From Enterobacter bugandensis (lineage in GTDB: Bacteria; Pseudomonadota; Gammaproteobacteria; Enterobacterales; Enterobacteriaceae), in NCBI RefSeq assembly GCF_900324475.1, contig NZ_LT992502.1, forward strand, positions 2,108,001 through 2,172,000: a stretch of DNA of 64,000 nt, in the 5' to 3' direction. Positions 9,756 to 18,209 of this stretch are shown here, piece by piece. The notes beneath the pieces were generated by a model. That model did no database searches. It was given only the letters and a program-made list of their open reading frames with translations, and was not told where the DNA came from. Made by a program: the position numbers and the translations under genes. Within the stretch, counting starts at the first letter, position 1, and every line of letters starts with the position of its first letter.

Positions 9756-10904
9756 TTAGCTCTCGCTATGAATATTCAGCGCCCGGCGCGTACGCCCTGA
9801 ACTCAGATACTCGGCAATATAATCCTGCGAAATCTCGCCGTTGTAGCGCCCGTCCTCATCCACGATCGGCATCCAGCTGGTGTTGCTCTCATACAGGCGT
9901 GACAGCACCACGCGCAGGTTGTCTTCGGCTTTGCCGGTCATGCGGAACGGATGCAGGATGTCGGCGCAGGTCCCGCTGGCGTTACGCGCTTCGCGACGCT
10001 TCACAAAGCCCAGCGGCTTGCCGTGCTCGTCAACCACGGTAATCGCGCGAATATCGTTATCATCCATGGTTGCAAAGGCTTCCGGGAGCGGAGTCGAACC
10101 GCGTACCGTAATGGTCGGCTGCTGGTCGGTGACGTCGCCGGCGGAGACCAGCAGCAGGCGCTTCAGCGTGCGATCCTGACCGACAAACGAGCCGACAAAC
10201 TCGTTCGCCGGTTTCGCCAGCAGTTCATCCGGGCTGGCACACTGGACGATTTTTCCCTGACGGAATACCGCAATGCGGTCGCCGAGCTTAAGGGCTTCGT
10301 CGATATCGTGGCTCACCAGCATGACGGTTTTTTTCAGCTTGCGCTGCATCTCGAGGAACTGGTTCTGGATCACCTCACGGTTGATCGGGTCCACCGCGCC
10401 GAACGGTTCATCCATCAGCAGTACCGGAGGATCCGCCGCCAGGGCGCGAATAACGCCAATACGCTGCTGCTGGCCGCCGGACATCTCGCGCGGATAGCGG
10501 TGGAGGAACTTGTGCGGATCCATTGCCACCATATCCATCAGCTCTTCGGCGCGGGCTTTGCAGCGCGCTTTATCCCAGCCCAGCATGCGCGGCACGACGG
10601 TGATGTTCTCTTCAATGGTCATGTTCGGGAACAGGCCAATCTGCTGGATCACATAGCCGATGTTGCGGCGCAGGGTGACGGTGTCCATCCCGTTGGTGTC
10701 CTCGCCATTAATCAGGATGTTTCCGCTGCTTGGGGTGATGAGGCGGTTAATCATCTTCAGGGTGGTGGTCTTTCCGCAGCCAGACGGGCCGAGCAGGACG
10801 CACATTTCTCCTTCGGGCACGTTCAGGTTGACGTTATCGACGGCCTTAAAGGTCTGGCCGTGCTTCTGTGAAAATTGTTTGGTGAGGTTTTCCAGTTTTA
10901 TCAT
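9756..10904 (-). CDS. osmV: osmolyte ABC importer ATPase OsmV
   Basis: ATPase of the OsmU-type importer, which in Salmonella takes up glycine betaine and choline-O-sulfate under osmotic stress. The 382 residues show Walker A GPSGCGKTT, the Q-loop, the signature MSGGQQQR, Walker B VLLMDEPFGAVD and a switch His in LVSHD. The C-terminal third holds a pair of CBS domains, typical of ProV/OpuA-type ATPases that sense ionic strength. Its start overlaps the osmW stop (TAATG). The clcB-osmU-dmsD order is the Salmonella order. Confidence 0.93.
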   Translation of the reverse strand: MIKLENLTKQFSQKHGQTFKAVDNVNLNVPEGEMCVLLGPSGCGKTTTLKMINRLITPSSGNILINGEDTNGMDTVTLRRNIGYVIQQIGLFPNMTIEENITVVPRMLGWDKARCKARAEELMDMVAMDPHKFLHRYPREMSGGQQQRIGVIRALAADPPVLLMDEPFGAVDPINREVIQNQFLEMQRKLKKTVMLVSHDIDEALKLGDRIAVFRQGKIVQCASPDELLAKPANEFVGSFVGQDRTLKRLLLVSAGDVTDQQPTITVRGSTPLPEAFATMDDNDIRAITVVDEHGKPLGFVKRREARNASGTCADILHPFRMTGKAEDNLRVVLSRLYESNTSWMPIVDEDGRYNGEISQDYIAEYLSSGRTRRALNIHSES

Positions 10905-11551
10905 TATCGAATCCCCTTTGGAGTCAGAACCACCTGCAGACGGTGCAGCAGCCAGTCGAGCACAATCGCTAAAAGACAGATCATCAGCGCGCCCGCAATC
11001 AACATACGAATATCGCTTCCGCCGATGCCGTTAAGCAGCAGAAGGCCAAGTCCGCCCGCGCCAATCACGGCGGCAATCGCCATCACGCCGATGTTCATCA
11101 CCACGGCGGTGCGGATCCCGCCGAAAATCACTGGCAGCGCCATCGGAATTTCCACCCAGCGCAGACGCTGCCAGAACGTCATGCCGATGCCGCGTCCGGC
11201 TTCGCGCAGGCCCGGCGGCAGGCTGTCGAGCGCCGTGTGGGTGTTACGCACGATCGGCAGCAGCGAGTAGAGAAACACCGCCGTGATTGCGGGCAGGGCG
11301 CCAATCCCCTGACCGATCAGCGAAAACAGCGGGATCATCAGGCCAAACAGGGCAATGGACGGGATGGTCAACACAATGGTGGCAATCCCCAGCACCGGCG
11401 TCGCCAGCCACTTGTGACGGACAATCAGAATGCCCAGCGGGACGCCGATGATAATCGCTAAGCCCACGGCCAGCGCCACCAGCCACAGATGCTGCAGCGT
11501 CAGGGTTAACAGATAGTCCCAGTTGTCCAGAATGTAGTGAACGGTATCCAT
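10904..11551 (-). CDS. osmW: osmolyte ABC importer permease OsmW
   Basis: One of two membrane subunits of the OsmU importer. The 215 residues hold about six hydrophobic segments. The EAA loop reads EAGRGIGMTFWQRLRWVEIPMALPVIFGGI, typical of OpuAB/ProW-type permeases. A strong AGGAGG site precedes ATG 11551. It lies eight bases downstream of osmX and overlaps osmV by one base, so the operon is tightly coupled. Confidence 0.93.
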   Translation of the reverse strand: MDTVHYILDNWDYLLTLTLQHLWLVALAVGLAIIIGVPLGILIVRHKWLATPVLGIATIVLTIPSIALFGLMIPLFSLIGQGIGALPAITAVFLYSLLPIVRNTHTALDSLPPGLREAGRGIGMTFWQRLRWVEIPMALPVIFGGIRTAVVMNIGVMAIAAVIGAGGLGLLLLNGIGGSDIRMLIAGALMICLLAIVLDWLLHRLQVVLTPKGIR

Positions 11552-11559
11552 AGCGCCTC

Positions 11560-12459
11560 CTACAGCAGCTGTTTGCTACGCAGGAAATCGCGGGCGACCT
11601 GCTGCGGTGACTGATGGTCAATATCCACCTTCTTGTTCAGCTCGGTGATAACGTCGTTGTTGAGCTGGGCCGAGAGGGTATTAAGCGCCTCTTCCAGACC
11701 GGGATTGGCCTCCAGGGTGTCCTTGCGCACCACCGGGGTGACCGCGTAGCTCGGGAAGAAGCCTTTATCATCTTCCAGCACTTTGAGATCAAAGCCCTTC
11801 ACGCGCCCGTCGGTGGTATAAACCAGCCCGGCGTCGACGAAGCCGTCGCGCACAGCGTTATAGACCAGACCCGGGTCCATCTGGCGGATTTGCGGACGGT
11901 CCAGATCCATCTTATAGGCCTCCTGCAGTGGCTTCATGCCGTCGCTGCGCCCGGCAAATTCAAGGTCTAAGCCCAGCAGCCAGTTTTTGTCCGGGTTGGT
12001 TTTGCGAACCTGTTCAATTTTCGCCACCATCTCCGACATGGTGTTGATATGCTCCGCCTCGGCGCGCTTGCGCTGCATGGCGAAGGCGTAGGTGTTGTTC
12101 ATGTCGGCGGGTTTGAGCCACACCAGACCGTGCTTCGCATCCAGGCGCTTCACCGTCTCCCAGGACTCCTGCGGGGACATGCGCTTGTTGATGTGGTTGA
12201 AGATGATCAGCGACGTGCCGGTGTACTCCCAGGTCATATCAATCTGCTTGTTGATCATCGCGTTGCGGGAGATCACCGTGGCAATATTGGTTTTTGGCTG
12301 AACCTGAAAACCTTTCTTTTGCAGGTACTGTACGGTCATCGCCGAGAGAATGTGCTGCTCGGTAAAGCTCTTGGTCGCCAGGATCAGCGGGGCTGCCATC
12401 GCCTGGCCGGTGAACAGCGCCGCGGCACACAGCGCCGCCAGGCTGGATATCAGTCTCAT
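11560..12459 (-). CDS. osmX: osmolyte-binding periplasmic protein OsmX
   Basis: Periplasmic substrate-binding protein of the OpuAC/ProX class. The 299 residues start with a Sec signal peptide ([22 protein letters not shown], cleavage near residue 22). [25 protein letters not shown] and [11 protein letters not shown] follow, typical of quaternary-ammonium binders. There is no lipobox, so it is probably free in the periplasm. AAGGAG precedes ATG 12459. Confidence 0.93.
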   Translation of the reverse strand: MRLISSLAALCAAALFTGQAMAAPLILATKSFTEQHILSAMTVQYLQKKGFQVQPKTNIATVISRNAMINKQIDMTWEYTGTSLIIFNHINKRMSPQESWETVKRLDAKHGLVWLKPADMNNTYAFAMQRKRAEAEHINTMSEMVAKIEQVRKTNPDKNWLLGLDLEFAGRSDGMKPLQEAYKMDLDRPQIRQMDPGLVYNAVRDGFVDAGLVYTTDGRVKGFDLKVLEDDKGFFPSYAVTPVVRKDTLEANPGLEEALNTLSAQLNNDVITELNKKVDIDHQSPQQVARDFLRSKQLL

Positions 12460-12477
12460 AAAAGCTCCTTGTTATTG

Positions 12478-13188
12478 TTATCGAGCGAGATGGGGACTCA
12501 TCACGCGACCCAGCGCCGCCAGCAGGGTGTCGAGGATCAGGGCGAACAGGGCGGTGGCCGCCGCGCCGAGGATCAGGGTTGGGAAATCGTTCAGGTAAAT
12601 GCCCGGGAAAATCAGCTCGCCGTAGCTGCTGGCGCCAATCAGAAACGCCAGCGGCGCGGTACCGACGTTAATGGCGGTGGCGATGCGGATCCCCGAGAGC
12701 ATAACCGGCCAGGCGTTGGGCAGCTCAACCTGGCACAGGCGCTGCCATTTGGTCATCCCAATCCCGTTTGCCGCTTCCAGCAGCGACGACGGGACCGAGC
12801 ACAGCCCGGCGTAGGTATTGCGCACAATCGGCAGCAGCGAGGCGAGGAACAGGGCGATGATGGCGGGCGTATCGCCGATACCAATCACCACCATCGCCAG
12901 CGCCAGCACGGCCAGCGGCGGCAGGGTGTTGCCGACATTAAAGATTTGCATCACGTATTCGGCGACGCCCCGCGCGGCCGGACGGCTCAGCAGAATACCG
13001 GCCGGAATGCCCACCAGCAGGGCAAAAAACATCGACGAGAAAACCAGAATCATGTGCTGTTGCCCGAGGTAGACCAGGTCAACCTGGCGCGCCTTGATTG
13101 TCTCAAGCCCGATTCCCCAGACGAGGAGGGCTAGGACCACGAGAATGGCGCCGACAAACAGCAGCGAGCGTTTGAGTAATGGGTGCAT
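12478..13188 (-). CDS. osmY: osmolyte ABC importer permease OsmY (OsmU system)
   Basis: First gene of the operon and second permease. It should not be confused with the unrelated periplasmic OsmY protein of E. coli. The N-terminal helix and five further hydrophobic segments carry the EAA loop EAANGIGMTKWQRLCQVELPNAWPVMLSGI. I prefer ATG 13188 (236 residues), preceded by AGGGAG at 10 bases, over an in-frame ATG at 13212 with no ribosome site. The next gene, osmX, follows after 18 bases. Confidence 0.9.
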   Translation of the reverse strand: MHPLLKRSLLFVGAILVVLALLVWGIGLETIKARQVDLVYLGQQHMILVFSSMFFALLVGIPAGILLSRPAARGVAEYVMQIFNVGNTLPPLAVLALAMVVIGIGDTPAIIALFLASLLPIVRNTYAGLCSVPSSLLEAANGIGMTKWQRLCQVELPNAWPVMLSGIRIATAINVGTAPLAFLIGASSYGELIFPGIYLNDFPTLILGAAATALFALILDTLLAALGRVMSPHLAR

Positions 13189-13214
13189 TGCGGTGTGTCT
13201 CCCTGTGCGCATGC

Positions 13215-13279
13215 GTTATAGCAACCACCGGTTGCCTGTTGTTATGCCATGTTTCGGCAGGGGTAATTGACCTATAGCA
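13215..13279 (-). promoter_or_regulatory. probable osmU promoter region
   Basis: Reading towards osmY, the octamer TTGCTATA occurs twice: within 13271-13281 it is followed by GG, and within 13215-13226 by AC. Either could be a -10 of the C-TATA type used by stress sigma factor RpoS. An inverted repeat GCAACC-N3-GGTTGC sits at 13221-13235. Salmonella osmU is osmotically and RpoS induced; the assignment here is only by resemblance. Further upstream, GTGACA-G-TGTCAC (13414-13426) is a perfect palindrome of unknown use. Confidence 0.35.
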
Positions 13280-13465
13280 AGCGTTTGGGAAGGGTTCCAG
13301 CGAAGGGGGAAAATCAGTAACCCTATGAAATTAGTGACAACCTTAATTAAAGCCTTATGGCGTAAGGGCTGGTTGCGTGCCGGGCAGAATAGTCCTAAAG
13401 CGAATTTTCAATAGTGACAGTGTCACATATCAAAGGGCGCCCTTACGCCGAGAGTCGTTGGTTAT

Positions 13466-14203
13466 TTAGATAGAGGCACGAACCCGGCGAACGCGAACCG
13501 AGATGCTAATGATAGAAAAAATGGCAACAATCGCGAGCATCAGCCCAAGCGCCAGCATGGCGTTAAATCCAATCCATCTGAACAGCAGCAGCCCAGCAAT
13601 CCCTCCGCTCATAAACGAGAAAATAGTGGTTAAGTGAGTTTTCAGCTGACTTTTTTGTGCCGCGGTATCCTTCGAGTAATCCCTGCGAAGCATCGCCACC
13701 AGCACGGAGGCCAGTGATATGCCTGCATCCGTTAGCGTGCCGGTAATGTGCGTCGATCTCACCCGCCCTCCGGAGAGCTGCGTGGAGGTTGAATTATGAA
13801 TGCCCATCAGGCCGCACAGAAAAATAATAATCTCGCGGTTGCTCGTGAGGGCGTGGAAATACATCTCGTAGAGAGAGATGCCGGTCAATAGTACCCCCTC
13901 GACGAAAAGGATTTGGCAAAAAACCAGCCTGATATTGTGGATAATGCCCCAGAGTACAATAAGACGGGCAAGGATGGCGCCGGTGACAAAAGAGAGAATA
14001 ATCGAGCCAAAGAAAATCATATCGCTCAGATCGGTGGAGGAGACTTCGCTGGATAATTGTGAGGTATTGCCGGTCATGTGAGAGGGGAAAAAGCCAAATG
14101 CCCCAAGGGCGATGGCGTTAAGCAAACCTGCCGAGGTCGCCAGCCAGAGGGCAAGCCGACGATCCTCCTTATGCGTTCGTTCTTTCTTGAGTCTAATCAG
14201 CAA
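13466..14203 (-). CDS. YoaK-like DUF1275 membrane protein
   Basis: Polytopic inner-membrane protein of the DUF1275 family; function unknown. The N terminus is basic (KKERTHKEDRR) and six to seven hydrophobic stretches follow. GFFPSHMTGNTSQL and STHITGTLTDAG are the paired family motifs. I chose TTG 14203 because a near-perfect GGAGG lies five bases upstream; it gives 245 residues. A longer frame opens at another TTG (14257) behind a poorer site. It opens the accessory block after osmU. Confidence 0.75.
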   Translation of the reverse strand: MLIRLKKERTHKEDRRLALWLATSAGLLNAIALGAFGFFPSHMTGNTSQLSSEVSSTDLSDMIFFGSIILSFVTGAILARLIVLWGIIHNIRLVFCQILFVEGVLLTGISLYEMYFHALTSNREIIIFLCGLMGIHNSTSTQLSGGRVRSTHITGTLTDAGISLASVLVAMLRRDYSKDTAAQKSQLKTHLTTIFSFMSGGIAGLLLFRWIGFNAMLALGLMLAIVAIFSIISISVRVRRVRASI

Positions 14204-14358
14204 GAATACCTCCGGGTTGAGCTTTGCCTGAATAGTCAGGCTAGCAAAGCGGTGCAACGGGCTGTCCAGGATATGGCTTAATTATTATTCCCTCTGACGC
14301 CAATCAGGGTTTAGTAATTAAATAAAATATCCTTGCTCAAGGTGGGGGCGTAAATAAT

Positions 14359-14982
14359 TTATATCATGCCGTTATTGCCGTGACGCAAAAACGCCGGGCG
14401 CTGGTTGAGGCGCTCATACCAGGTCTCAATCGCCGGCACGTGGGGCTTGTCAAACGGCGTCATCTTCCAGCGATTCACTGACAGCCCAAGCACCACGTCC
14501 GCAAGGGTAAACGTCTCGCCCGCCGCAAAGGCCCCGGTGCGCTGCAGCTGGTTTTCCAGAATGGTGATGCAGTGATTCCACTCTTTTATTCCCGCCGCAA
14601 TGCGCGCAGGGTCGTTAAAGTCCGGGTTTTTTCGTCCCAGCGCCGGGAAGACATAGCGCCAGGCGTTATTGAATTCAGTTGCCTGCCAGTCCATCCAGCG
14701 CTCAACGTTGGCGCAGGCCTGCGGCTCTGCAGGCAGCAGATCGTGACGTCCGGCCTTGCGCACCAGATAGCGGCAGATGGCGTTGGACTCCCACAGCACG
14801 AAATCGTCATCCATCAGCACCGGCACCATGGCGTTGGGGTTCAGCGCGCGGAAATCATCCGTTTCTGTTGAGGCAAAACCGCTGCCGTAGTCTTCCTGCA
14901 GGTAAGGGATGCCCGCTTCTTCACAGGTCCAGAGCACTTTACGAACGTTGATGGAGCTGGTTTTACCGAGGATGTTAATCAT
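14359..14982 (-). CDS. glutathione S-transferase family protein
   Basis: Cytosolic GST-fold protein of 207 residues. The thioredoxin-like N domain (1-80) has TSSINVRKVLWTCEEAGIPYLQEDYG and the cis-proline/gamma-glutamyl-binding part NAMVPVLMDDDFVLWESNAICRYL. An all-helical C domain contains GAFAAGETFTLADVVLG. The substrate is not evident; detoxification is the usual inference. The ribosome site is weak (GAGAAG). It is transcribed opposite to catA across 251 bases. Confidence 0.85.
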   Translation of the reverse strand: MINILGKTSSINVRKVLWTCEEAGIPYLQEDYGSGFASTETDDFRALNPNAMVPVLMDDDFVLWESNAICRYLVRKAGRHDLLPAEPQACANVERWMDWQATEFNNAWRYVFPALGRKNPDFNDPARIAAGIKEWNHCITILENQLQRTGAFAAGETFTLADVVLGLSVNRWKMTPFDKPHVPAIETWYERLNQRPAFLRHGNNGMI

Positions 14983-15233
14983 GACGCCGCTTCTCTTCAG
15001 GGGGATTAATCATTTAAAAACAATACACCCTTTGCGCGAAGAGGGAGGGATAATATTGAGTGAGGAGTGCTCTGTACGGGCAGGTCAGCGCGTTTTAAGC
15101 GGAAACGTTACGTCTTCAGGGGGCGTAATGGCGGTTATTCCGCGCCGTTTTCTCCAGAGGCGCCTGCTTGCTTAATGCCTGGAAAAAATTTAGGCTAGCC
15201 TCAGAGATATGCTTGCTCATTAAAGGCTTAGAA

Positions 15234-15899
15234 ATGGAAAAAATAACCCCTGAATATACGTCCGTTGACTTATCTCGTTGGGCAAGGAAGGAACATTTTG
15301 AGATTTTTCAGGGGTTCGCTCAGTCGACGTTTAACCAGACGGTTTTAATCGATATTACTGCGCTGTTAAAACATATCAAAGCGGTCGGCTGGAAATTTTA
15401 CCCGACTATTATTTTTCTCATTTCGAAAATCGTCAACAGTCATCCGGAGTTCCGTATGGCCATGAAGGACAATGAGCTTATTATATGGAACGAAATTCAT
15501 CCAAACTATACCATTTTCCATAATGAAACAGAGACCTTTTCATCATTATGGAGCCATTATGATGGCAATATTCAGCACTTCCAGAAGACCTACGCTGAAG
15601 ACATTGCGCGCTACGGTAATAATTTTTCTTATTGGCCTAAAGAAGAATCCCGGGAAAATATTTTTTTCATATCGGGTATTCCCTGGGTGAGCTTTACCAG
15701 CTTTAACGTCAACGTTGCGCACATGAAGAACTTTTTTGCCCCTATGTTTACGCTTGGAAAATACTATGAACAAGATGGCAAAGTATTATTGCCCCTTGCC
15801 GTTCAGGTTCATCATTCCGTGTGCGATGGTTTCCATGTGGCAAGACTGTACAATGAATTACAAGAGATGATTGATGCCTTGCCGCAATCCGGCGCGTGA
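15234..15899 (+). CDS. catA: type A chloramphenicol acetyltransferase
   Basis: Acetylates chloramphenicol with acetyl-CoA; cytoplasmic homotrimer. The 221 residues align closely with CatA1/CatA2-type enzymes: [44 protein letters not shown], and the active-site signature HHSVCDGFH with catalytic His194. I take ATG 15234, after AAGG-N7, over an in-frame codon 22 codons upstream, because the family begins MEK. It is more AT-rich than its neighbours, which suggests transfer, but no transposon or integron flanks it. The substrate preference of a chromosomal variant could differ. Confidence 0.9.
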   Translation: MEKITPEYTSVDLSRWARKEHFEIFQGFAQSTFNQTVLIDITALLKHIKAVGWKFYPTIIFLISKIVNSHPEFRMAMKDNELIIWNEIHPNYTIFHNETETFSSLWSHYDGNIQHFQKTYAEDIARYGNNFSYWPKEESRENIFFISGIPWVSFTSFNVNVAHMKNFFAPMFTLGKYYEQDGKVLLPLAVQVHHSVCDGFHVARLYNELQEMIDALPQSGA

Positions 15900-15901
15900 C
15901 G

Positions 15902-15937
15902 TTAATAAAAAGCCGCAAGCAGCATGCTGCTTGCGGC
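15902..15937 (-). terminator. terminator between catA and yebG
   Basis: A 26-bp perfect palindrome with 13-bp arms (left arm GCCGCAAGCAGCA) spans 15912-15937. It is followed on the minus strand by TTTTTATTAA. It serves yebG and probably blocks read-through from catA. Confidence 0.85.
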
Positions 15938-15962
15938 GTCAGGCTCGGTGACGATGTGGCAA

Positions 15963-16253
15963 TCAGGCAGCTTTTACCGCTCTGATTTTTTTACTGTCAG
16001 CCGCAGGGGCATCGAGAGCAGGGAGCTTGCTGGTGCGCAGAATATGCTGCACGGTCTCTTTCTGCTCGGCGAGATACAGACCTAGATTTTCAGCCTGCGT
16101 TTCATCCATCTGCATTCCGCTTTGCAACAGCCAGTCGGTGAACGCGTCTGCCATATCGAGCAGCTTGTCGTGAGCGTCAGCCTCTTTCTTACTGGCAAAT
16201 GTCATTTTCTCTTCACCTTTTCTTACGACAACATATTTTATTTCAACAGCCAT
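15963..16253 (-). CDS. yebG: SOS-induced protein YebG
   Basis: Small DNA-damage-inducible protein of 96 residues. MAVEIKYVVVRKGEEKMTFASKKEADAHDKLLD is the family signature. The C-terminal part (residues 55-96) is variable. Its molecular role is unclear; it is known as a late LexA-regulated gene. ATG 16253 is chosen over the adjacent GTG 16256 because GAGG is well spaced and the length equals E. coli YebG. A consensus LexA box lies 14 bases upstream. In E. coli yebG lies elsewhere on the chromosome, so it has moved with this block. Confidence 0.92.
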   Translation of the reverse strand: MAVEIKYVVVRKGEEKMTFASKKEADAHDKLLDMADAFTDWLLQSGMQMDETQAENLGLYLAEQKETVQHILRTSKLPALDAPAADSKKIRAVKAA

Positions 16254-16266
16254 CACGCACCTCTCA

Positions 16267-16286
16267 TACTGTATTTATATACAGTA
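16267..16286 (-). promoter_or_regulatory. LexA box of yebG
   Basis: TACTGTATTTATATACAGTA keeps CTGT-N8-ACAG exactly, with symmetric TA flanks. It lies 14 bases before the yebG start codon. Confidence 0.93.
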
Positions 16287-16322
16287 TAACAGCTTCGGGA
16301 TGATGTTGCAGTAAAAAGTGAG

Positions 16323-16676
16323 CTACTGGTGCATCGGCTGCGTTTCACGGCCGCCGATACTGCGTCGCCATGCGCCAGGTGCCTGACCGAATTGGCGCTT
16401 AAAGCTGCGGTTGAACGACTGCTGAGAGTCAAACCCGAGCGCGATTGCCACGTTCAGGATGGGCTCATCGCTGTGGGCTAAGCGCTCAACCGATTTTTGC
16501 AGCTTTTGCGCGCGAATATAGCCGGCAAGGGGATAGCCCGTATGCTCTTTAAACAGGCGCTGGAGGTGCCATTTCGAGTAGCCGGAGCGCCTGGAGACGG
16601 TCTCAATGTCCAGGCGACTGTCGAGGTTGTTATCAATCCAGTCGAGTAAATCATGCATAAATGCGCCAGTGTTCAT
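16323..16676 (-). CDS. rarA: AraC/XylS-type multidrug regulator RarA
   Basis: Single-domain activator of 117 residues, like MarA, SoxS and RamA. The two helix-turn-helix units are LDIETVSRRSGYSKWHLQRLFKEHTGYPLAGYIRAQKL and EPILNVAIALGFDSQQSFNRSFKRQFGQAPGAWRR. It has no ligand-binding domain, so its activity is set by expression. Position identifies it as RarA: in Klebsiella and Enterobacter rarA is divergent from oqxAB, with oqxR beyond. GGGGGA precedes ATG 16676. RamA is less similar and normally sits elsewhere. Confidence 0.87.
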   Translation of the reverse strand: MNTGAFMHDLLDWIDNNLDSRLDIETVSRRSGYSKWHLQRLFKEHTGYPLAGYIRAQKLQKSVERLAHSDEPILNVAIALGFDSQQSFNRSFKRQFGQAPGAWRRSIGGRETQPMHQ

Positions 16677-16811
16677 CAGGTTTCCCCCACGCAGCGATAG
16701 AAAGGTATCTTTGTCTGTTGCATTTTAAGGTGGCCTGGTTTCGCGATAATTGCAAGTTTTATTGTTGCATTTAAATCCTTGCCCGAAACGGGCCTTTTAA
16801 CGCCGCCTCAA

Positions 16812-16867
16812 ATAGCACATAAAGTGCAACAATTATTCTTGCACTTAGTTAGGCGCATTCCTACAAT
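16812..16867 (+). promoter_or_regulatory. oqxAB promoter with marbox and overlapping inverted repeat
   Basis: TTGCAC (16839-16844) and TACAAT (16862-16867), 17 bases apart, form a plausible promoter. A marbox-like element ATAGCAC-N5-GTGCAAC (16812-16830) lies just upstream of the -35 and fits most of AYnGCACnnWnnRYYAAAY. An inverted repeat AAGTGCAA-N9-TTGCACTT (16822-16846) overlaps both the marbox and the -35. A second palindrome AACTGT-T-ACAGTT (16888-16900) falls in the predicted leader. The rest of the 333-base rarA-oqxA gap shows nothing else I can assign. Confidence 0.5.
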
Positions 16868-17009
16868 CGCCGCGATAGTGTATTCGAAACTGTTACAGTT
16901 TTGTGGCGATGAACGACACAAATGGCCTTAAGCCAGCCCGGACAAAGGAAGTGGCGCGGCACCTCCCGCTGCGTCTTGCCCGGCGGCTACAATTACCGGA
17001 ATAAAAATA

Positions 17010-18185
17010 ATGAGCCTGCAAAAAACCTGGGGAAACTATCATCTGAATGCGCTGGGAGCGATGATGCTCTCCGTGCTGCTCGTCGGATGTGATGACAGCG
17101 TCGCGCAAAACGCCGCGCCGCCCGCGCCCGCCGTTAATGCTGCAGACGTGGTTGTGAAATCCATTAGCCAGTGGGATAGCTTTAACGGACGGATTGAAGC
17201 CGTGGAAAGCGTGCAGCTTCGTCCCCGTGTCTCTGGCTACATCGACAAAGTGAATTTCACCGACGGCCAGGAGGTGAAAAAGGGTGAGGTGCTGTTCACG
17301 ATTGATGACCGAACCTATCGCGCCGCGCTGGAGCAGGCGCAGGCGACGCTGGAGAGAGCCAAAACGCAGGCCAGCCTGGCGCGAAGCGAGGCTAACCGTA
17401 CCGATAAACTCATCAATACCAACCTGGTATCCCGTGAAGAGTGGGAGCAGCGCCGTTCGGCCGCCATTCAGGCGCAGGCCGATATTCGCGCAGCCCAGGC
17501 TGCGGTAGACGCCGCGCAGCTGAATCTCGACTTCACCAAAGTGACGGCTCCTATTGATGGCCGCGCCAGCCGGGCGTTAATCACCAGCGGCAATCTGGTC
17601 TCCGCGGGCGACAGCGCCAGCGTGCTCACCACCCTGGTCTCGCAGAAGACGGTTTACGTCTACTTTGACGTAGATGAGTCAACCTATCTTCACTATCAAA
17701 ATCTCGCCCGCAACGGGCAGGGGGCGTCCAGCCACCATACGGCGCTACCGGTTGAGATTGGCCTTGCCGGCGAGGAGGGCTACCCCCATCAGGGCAAAGT
17801 GGATTTCCTTGATAATCAGCTCACGCCGAGTACCGGTACGATCCGCATGCGCGCGCTGCTGGATAACGCGCAGCGTCAGTTCACGCCGGGACTCTTTGCC
17901 CGCGTGCGCCTGCCGGGCAGCGCGGAATTCCAGGCCATGCTTATTGACGACAAAGCGGTACTGACCGATCAGGATCGCAAGTATGTCTATATCGTGGATA
18001 AAGAGGGTAAAGCGCAGCGTCGCGATATTACGCCGGGGCGTCTGGCCGACGGTTTACGCATCGTGCAGCAGGGGCTGAAACCTGGCGATAAGGTCATCGT
18101 TGACGGTCTACAGAAAGTGTTCATGCCGGGTATGCCGGTGAACGCGAAAACCGTCGCCATGACCGCCAGCACCGCCCTCAACTGA
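17010..18185 (+). CDS. oqxA: RND efflux periplasmic adaptor OqxA
   Basis: Membrane fusion protein that links OqxB to an outer-membrane channel such as TolC, giving efflux of quinoxalines, quinolones, phenicols and other drugs. The 391 residues equal known OqxA. A lipoprotein signal ends in LLVGC (Cys near residue 28), so it is lipid-anchored. A barrel-sandwich/lipoyl half (RPRVSGYIDKVNFTDGQEVKKGEVLFTIDD), a helical hairpin (residues 95-160) and the second lipoyl half follow, then the beta-barrel and membrane-proximal domains. It is divergent from rarA. oqxB follows after 24 bases. No outer-membrane gene is present. Confidence 0.95.
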   Translation: MSLQKTWGNYHLNALGAMMLSVLLVGCDDSVAQNAAPPAPAVNAADVVVKSISQWDSFNGRIEAVESVQLRPRVSGYIDKVNFTDGQEVKKGEVLFTIDDRTYRAALEQAQATLERAKTQASLARSEANRTDKLINTNLVSREEWEQRRSAAIQAQADIRAAQAAVDAAQLNLDFTKVTAPIDGRASRALITSGNLVSAGDSASVLTTLVSQKTVYVYFDVDESTYLHYQNLARNGQGASSHHTALPVEIGLAGEEGYPHQGKVDFLDNQLTPSTGTIRMRALLDNAQRQFTPGLFARVRLPGSAEFQAMLIDDKAVLTDQDRKYVYIVDKEGKAQRRDITPGRLADGLRIVQQGLKPGDKVIVDGLQKVFMPGMPVNAKTVAMTASTALN

Positions 18186-18209
18186 TCACTTGACCTGAGA
18201 ATCCTTCCC

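Noticed and set aside
15168..15196. Promoter of catA at TTGCTT/TAGGCT
   Set aside because: Spacing is right, but each hexamer matches only three of six consensus bases, so I do not list it.
16323..16676. Assignment of the AraC-type gene as ramA
   Set aside because: Sequence resemblance is closer to the MarA/SoxS type, and position next to oqxAB with oqxR beyond fits RarA. RamA lies at another locus.
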